From a virus, in the IMG/VR virus record IMGVR_UViG_3300046001_008761, positions 1 to 20,263 of that record: DNA of 20,263 nt; one strand, 5' to 3'. The notes under the pieces were generated by a model, which saw nothing but the letters and a program-made list of their open reading frames with translations, searched no databases and was not told where the DNA came from. A program made the translations under genes and the position numbers. This document shows, piece by piece, positions 17,175 to 20,263 of this stretch (its first letter is position 1; each line of letters opens with the position of its first letter).

Positions 17175-17652
17175 GAAAGATACTTTTGACTTAACAAAAT
17201 TTTTAAAAGAAAATAAATCTCTTGAAAATTTAAACCCAACATTTAAATCCCTTAATGAAAATAAGCATGTAAAAGATAAAATTAAAGAAATGATTTTAGC
17301 TGAATTAGGCGACCCAGATGATGAGTATGATACTGTTGATCATGGAGGAGATGAACTTGAAGAAGCTAAAAAAGATAAAAAAGTAGAAGACGTTGAAACA
17401 ACTGATGTTGAAACAACTGATACAACTGAAGAAGTTCCTGCAGAAGATGCACCGGCTGAAGAAGCACCTGCTACAGGTGGTGGCTTAGAAGACATAGCTG
17501 CAGACATGGAAGGTACAGAAGGCGATTTAATGGACTATTTAATGAAAGCCCTTAAAGTTGCTAAAGGAATGAACAATGAAAAACTAGAAACACAAATAGG
17601 AAACACACTAAAATTTTTCGTTAGCGAATATATTGGTGGAGAAGAACAGTAA
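17173..17652 (+). CDS. acidic low-complexity protein, possible prohead core or internal head protein
   Basis: A 159-aa, strongly acidic protein. It begins MKDTFDLTKFLKE, a hydrophobic/basic helix ending L-K-E (11-13), followed by a second site SLNE (26-29). Residues 31-45 form a helix (HVKDKIKEMILAELG). Residues about 46-105 are Asp/Glu/Ala/Thr/Pro-rich with the tandem repeat VETTD-VETTD and the pairs 'APAEEAPA'. The C-terminal part (about 112-155) is helical: DLMDYLMKALKVAKG and a closing FFVSEYIGG. I do not recognise a family. Small acidic proteins with L-x-E sites form the prohead core of T4 (gp67, gp68 type), so such a role fits, but composition alone is weak evidence. It opens the last gene run of the window. 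Confidence 0.5.
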   Translation: MKDTFDLTKFLKENKSLENLNPTFKSLNENKHVKDKIKEMILAELGDPDDEYDTVDHGGDELEEAKKDKKVEDVETTDVETTDTTEEVPAEDAPAEEAPATGGGLEDIAADMEGTEGDLMDYLMKALKVAKGMNNEKLETQIGNTLKFFVSEYIGGEEQ

Positions 17653-17684
17653 ACAATTAAATCTATATAAACAATCAAATCTAT
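17653..17684 (+). repeat. 18-base direct repeat before the mini-histone gene
   Basis: The 30-base gap holds two copies of ACAAT(T/C)AAATCTAT, at 17653-17666 and 17671-17684, with one mismatch and an 18-base period. The second copy runs into the ATG at 17683. It may be an operator or a translational control element, or the trace of a small duplication. Confidence 0.6.
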
Positions 17685-17856
17685 GAACACAACAGAAATT
17701 TTTAACGCAATTCAAGAACAATTAGCTACTTTAGAAGCTGAACATGGTAAAACATCAAAAGCCGCTCGTGGTAGAGCACGTAGCGCCGCTAACAATATTA
17801 AAAAATTAGCAGCAGAATTTAAGAAAACTTCAACTGCAGAAGACAAAGCAGCTTAA
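17683..17856 (+). CDS. histone-H1-like (Hc1-like) small DNA-binding protein
   Basis: A 57-aa, basic, Ala/Lys-rich, all-helical protein beginning MNTTEIFNAIQEQLATLEAE and containing KTSKAARGRARSAANNIKKL, then EFKKTS. The pattern 'LE.EH.K..KAA..RAR......KKLA.EF(K/R)K.S' is that of the short Hc1-type histone-H1-like proteins of Bacteroidota and of their phage relatives, which bind and compact DNA. No Shine-Dalgarno sequence is present; the ATG at 17683 follows the direct repeat and is the only in-frame start. The next gene begins 3 bases after its stop. In a phage it could bind phage DNA in the cell or be packaged with it. Assignment rests on a short sequence, so a generic helical basic protein is the alternative. 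Confidence 0.6.
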   Translation: MNTTEIFNAIQEQLATLEAEHGKTSKAARGRARSAANNIKKLAAEFKKTSTAEDKAA

Positions 17857-17859
17857 AAA

Positions 17860-18657
17860 ATGGAACAACCTATTAATGAACCTTTTACTTCAGAGGAATC
17901 TCAAGAGATTTACCAGAATTTTAAGACCATTATTAATAGTCGTTTAGATAAACTTTACAACTCAAAAGGCTCAGACGGCGAACAATACGCATATAGTATC
18001 GCCGTTAAGCAAATGAGAAAAAAACAAGCTGAGAAATTAGCAGAACCAACAACTGAAGAACCTATGAAACAAGGAGACAAATTAAAAGAAATGATTCAAT
18101 CAGCATTATCTAAACCCTTATCTGAAAAGAAAAAAGCATCTTCATTTACATCTCAATATGATGATAAATTTACTGATGGGAGGAAAAAATTACCGGATGG
18201 TTTACAAAAGTCTATTTTAAAAAAACAAGGTAATTTAGATGAAGATCTTGATCTAGGCCATGAAGATAATGAACCACATATGCTTAAAGCGGATCTGTAT
18301 CGTATTGGAAAATATGCTATGGAACTTTATAAAATGGTTGATCAATTTGAAGGTGAACAAGAAGTTGATTTCCCACATTGGTGGCAAGCAAAAATTATCG
18401 AAGCTAAAAATATGTTAGTTTCAGCTAAACATTACCTTGATTTTGAAATAAAAGAACCTCAACTAGATGCTATGGTAGACGTAGCTTCTGAAGAAGGAGC
18501 TATTGATGAAATGTCAAAAAAACAAATCAAAAAACGTGGTGAAATATTTGATACTTTAACAGCTAAAGGCATGCCCGATGAAAAAGCAGGTAAAATTGCT
18601 ACATCAACAGCAATGAAGAAAAAAATTAAAGAAGCTATTTTAGCTAAACTTAAATAA
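17860..18657 (+). CDS. conserved phage protein with DLGHEDNEP motif, probably virion-associated
   Basis: A 265-aa, largely helical, charged protein. The N-terminal 90 residues are a charged helical region ending in a SKPLSEKKK linker. The conserved core is about 127-196: DLDLGHEDNEPHMLKADLYR, then GKYAMELYKMVDQFE, EVDFPHWWQAKIIEAKNMLV and SAKHYLDFE. I recognise this core from large marine phages, where it is a protein of unknown function, often several helices containing the 'WWQ-K-I' segment. The C-terminus (about 217-265) looks like a separate small helical unit, KKRGEIFDTLTAKGMPDEKA, with basic ends, that could bind DNA. The closing helix KKKIKEAILAKLK is similar to helices found at ends of other proteins here. 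The gene is 3 bases after the mini-histone and 2 before the next gene. Confidence 0.55.
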   Translation: MEQPINEPFTSEESQEIYQNFKTIINSRLDKLYNSKGSDGEQYAYSIAVKQMRKKQAEKLAEPTTEEPMKQGDKLKEMIQSALSKPLSEKKKASSFTSQYDDKFTDGRKKLPDGLQKSILKKQGNLDEDLDLGHEDNEPHMLKADLYRIGKYAMELYKMVDQFEGEQEVDFPHWWQAKIIEAKNMLVSAKHYLDFEIKEPQLDAMVDVASEEGAIDEMSKKQIKKRGEIFDTLTAKGMPDEKAGKIATSTAMKKKIKEAILAKLK

Positions 18658-18659
18658 AA

Positions 18660-19127
18660 ATGACTAAAGATCAACTTAAGAGAAGAATTCAAGACTTAGC
18701 TCGTCAAGTATACTCTGCTAACACTATTACCCCAGCAGAAGCTATCGAATACGATGAGTTAACTAAATTCCCTGAACTTAAAAAAGTTATAGTTGATTTA
18801 CTTACTTTAGAATATGATAATTTTTTATCCTCAATTGATTGGGTAGCACCCCGTCCTTCTACATTTAGAATTAATTTAAAAAACGACCAAAATTTTTATT
18901 TAATTTATGGAAGACGTAGTTGGATTGCTCAAGTAGAAGGTAAAAAATACTATTTACTTAATTTACCTGAAGAAGAAAGAGCTTCTCAATCTATAGCAAA
19001 CATGCTAAGGTATGGCGTTAAAGGAGAAGAAGGTGATAGTGAAACTGGAGCGGGAATTGAAAGTATAGAAGCACCACCTGCAGAAATCCCTCCTTCAGAA
19101 ACACCCCCAGAAGAAACACCAGCATAA
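18660..19127 (+). CDS. conserved phage protein of unknown function with Pro/Glu-rich tail
   Basis: A 155-aa protein that I do not assign to a named family. It begins with a basic helix (MTKDQLKRRIQDLARQVYSA). Residues about 36-115 form a small alpha/beta domain: FPELKKVIVDLLTLEYDNFL, SSIDWVAPRPSTFRINLKND, QNFYLIYGRRSWIAQVEGKK and YYLLNLPEEE. Residues about 122-155 are low complexity (Glu, Pro, Thr: APPAEIPPSETPPEETPA), probably disordered. Spacing of 2 bases after the upstream gene and a 1-base TAATG overlap with the downstream gene show tight operon membership. A role with the flanking genes in head or packaged DNA is only inferred from position. Confidence 0.5.
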   Translation: MTKDQLKRRIQDLARQVYSANTITPAEAIEYDELTKFPELKKVIVDLLTLEYDNFLSSIDWVAPRPSTFRINLKNDQNFYLIYGRRSWIAQVEGKKYYLLNLPEEERASQSIANMLRYGVKGEEGDSETGAGIESIEAPPAEIPPSETPPEETPA

Positions 19128-20125
19128 TGGATATTTTAGAACAATTTATACGTGATGTATCTTACAAATTCCCCAAAGGATATCCTGACATGAAGGATCC
19201 TAAGGATGTTGAATTACTTCATAAATTATTAAATGAAGTAGTTGATACTAAACCTTCACTTAATGAACAACAAGCTGATTACGACGATCGAATTAAAGAT
19301 GCCTTAAATGTTGAACAAATTCCAATATGTCAAACCCCCCTTGAATTAGGTAACGACTTTAACTTAAATGGTAAAGATGGAGAAATTTGGGGTAAATTAT
19401 TTGGTGTTAAACCACTAGCATCTAGAACAGGAAAACAATCAGGTGGATCAGGTAATGGAGAAGTTTCAGTTTATTGGGCTTTTCAATACAATAAATCTAA
19501 TAAATTCCAAGTTCAAGATCAAAGAGGAGATGAAAATCCTGATTTAATCATTAATGATTTAGGTGTTGAAATTAAAGATTATAGTTCTAAACAAATCACA
19601 TTAGGTAAATTTTTTAAAGATAAAAAATCATATGGATTATTAAGTAATCTATTTGGATTTAAAAGTTTACTTGAAGCCCTTAAAGACAAAAAATTCCCAG
19701 AAGGATCAGCATCCAACCCAGGAACATTTAAACCTTCAGAACTAGTAGAAGCATCTACTTTAATGTTAGAATTTTATAAAGAATCAAAATTAAAAGAATT
19801 TGCTACAAAATATGAATTTAATATGATTATTAACATATTTGAAAGAATAGAAGCTATATTACAAGAACTTAAATTAAATAGTAATGCTTCTCCCGAAGAT
19901 ATAGCTGCTGGGATTCTTAAAGTAATGATTAAAACTAAATTAAATAAAAAACCTATGCTTGGCCAAGATCAAGGATATGTTTTAAATGTTAATGTTGGAG
20001 GAAAAGGAGATTTTGTATCAATAACAAATGAAAAAATAGATTCCCTTGATAGTAAATCTTTACTTGATAATATAGCTGTAGCCTCTTCAGAAATGAAAAT
20101 GAATTTTGACGCTTTATTTAAATAA
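19127..20125 (+). CDS. putative PD-(D/E)XK-fold protein
   Basis: A 332-aa protein. Residues 1-47 are a charged, possibly disordered leader containing two LNE tripeptides (35-37 and 45-47). Residues about 85-155 suggest a restriction-endonuclease-like fold: a Gly-rich segment (GKQSGGSGNGE), the strand SVYWAFQYNK, then DENPDLIINDLGVEIKDYSS, in which P138-D139 and E148-x-K150 are spaced like the two catalytic strands of PD-(D/E)XK nucleases. An acidic residue on the preceding helix could be E112. The remainder (160-332) is mainly helical with no recognised motifs, ending in a beta segment YVLNVNVGGKGDFVS. DNA cleavage is a prediction from the motif; an inactive structural relative is possible. 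It starts inside the stop of the previous gene. Confidence 0.5.
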   Translation: MDILEQFIRDVSYKFPKGYPDMKDPKDVELLHKLLNEVVDTKPSLNEQQADYDDRIKDALNVEQIPICQTPLELGNDFNLNGKDGEIWGKLFGVKPLASRTGKQSGGSGNGEVSVYWAFQYNKSNKFQVQDQRGDENPDLIINDLGVEIKDYSSKQITLGKFFKDKKSYGLLSNLFGFKSLLEALKDKKFPEGSASNPGTFKPSELVEASTLMLEFYKESKLKEFATKYEFNMIINIFERIEAILQELKLNSNASPEDIAAGILKVMIKTKLNKKPMLGQDQGYVLNVNVGGKGDFVSITNEKIDSLDSKSLLDNIAVASSEMKMNFDALFK

Positions 20126-20126
20126 C

Positions 20127-20263
20127 ATGGACAAATCACGTTTAAAACACCTTATTAAAGAAGTATATTTAAAAAAAGATACTTGCAATTGTGGTTGCCA
20201 CGATTGTGACAATGTAGGTAATACTGGTGTTGTACTAAATGAAAGTTTAGTTAAAAAAGACTT
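20127..20263 (+). CDS. Cys-rich phage protein, 3' truncated by the window edge
   Basis: Only the first 45 residues are seen. It starts at the ATG 1 base after the previous stop. The N-terminus MDKSRLKHLIKEVY is a basic/hydrophobic helix ending I-K-E, like other proteins in this cluster. A metal-site-like motif follows, CNCGCHDC with C20, C22, C24 and C27, then GVVLNESL with another LNE. I have the impression that this C-x-C-x-C-x2-C module is common in large marine phages, but I cannot name a function. The frame remains open at the right edge. Confidence 0.6.
   Translation, partial: MDKSRLKHLIKEVYLKKDTCNCGCHDCDNVGNTGVVLNESLVKKD

Noticed and set aside
17385-17420. VETTD tandem repeat as a CRISPR-like or mobile repeat
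   Set aside because: It is only two imperfect units inside a coding low-complexity region.
18459-18692. Minus-strand hydrophobic open frame of 77 codons
   Set aside because: It is antisense to the Lys/Ala-rich end of the DLGHEDNEP gene; hydrophobicity is a by-product of reading AAA/GCT codons in reverse.

Overview
The window looks like part of a large, strictly lytic, T4-like tailed phage genome (a myovirus-type virion). It is very AT-rich, every credible gene lies on the + strand, and genes are packed with gaps of 0 to 36 bases or with short overlaps (ATGA or TAATG junctions). None of the starts I checked has a convincing Shine-Dalgarno sequence; start codons follow A/T-rich leaders. Together with a 57-residue protein resembling Bacteroidota-type histone-H1-like (Hc1) proteins, this points to a Bacteroidota host, probably aquatic. 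The host call is inference. I saw no tRNA, rRNA, CRISPR array, insertion sequence or attachment site, and no stretch longer than 300 bases lacks a gene.

Left region (1-10885): virion structure. It starts with the 3' end of a probable baseplate wedge protein (gp6/gpJ type). Next come a 370-aa protein with a DNRLRE-like domain, a 143-aa coiled-coil protein and a giant 2097-aa protein. The giant protein carries a P2 gpI/T4 gp7-like core followed by a LamG-like beta domain. Then come a 221-aa conserved structural protein and two tandem paralogues that share a C-terminal block. These products are rich in Thr-Gly-Ser and Ser-Gly-Ser.

Middle region (10891-13066): DNA metabolism. It encodes a SegE-like GIY-YIG endonuclease, a T4 gp61-like zinc-finger/Toprim primase and a RecB/Cas4-like PD-(D/E)XK nuclease.

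Right region (13078-20263): an unusual enzyme and accessory cluster. It holds a P-loop zeta-toxin-like kinase and a 506-aa fusion of a nucleotidyltransferase, a zincin, a zinc ribbon and a second ImmA-like zincin. These are followed by an HAD-type 5'-nucleotidase-like protein, a zinc-ribbon protein, a membrane-anchored GAF-like protein, an acidic low-complexity protein, the Hc1-like mini-histone, two conserved phage proteins of unknown role, a possible PD-(D/E)XK protein and the start of a Cys-rich protein.

The most interesting pattern is in the right region. Five proteins unrelated in sequence begin with a short hydrophobic/basic helix ending in [L/I]-x-E, and L-x-E tripeptides (often LNE) recur in their linkers. 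T4 prohead protease gp21 cleaves after [L/I]-x-E and removes capsid-targeting peptides from internal head proteins. I therefore propose that much of this cluster encodes capsid-packaged cargo, some of it as polyproteins cut during head maturation. This is a hypothesis; no protease or major capsid gene lies in the window.
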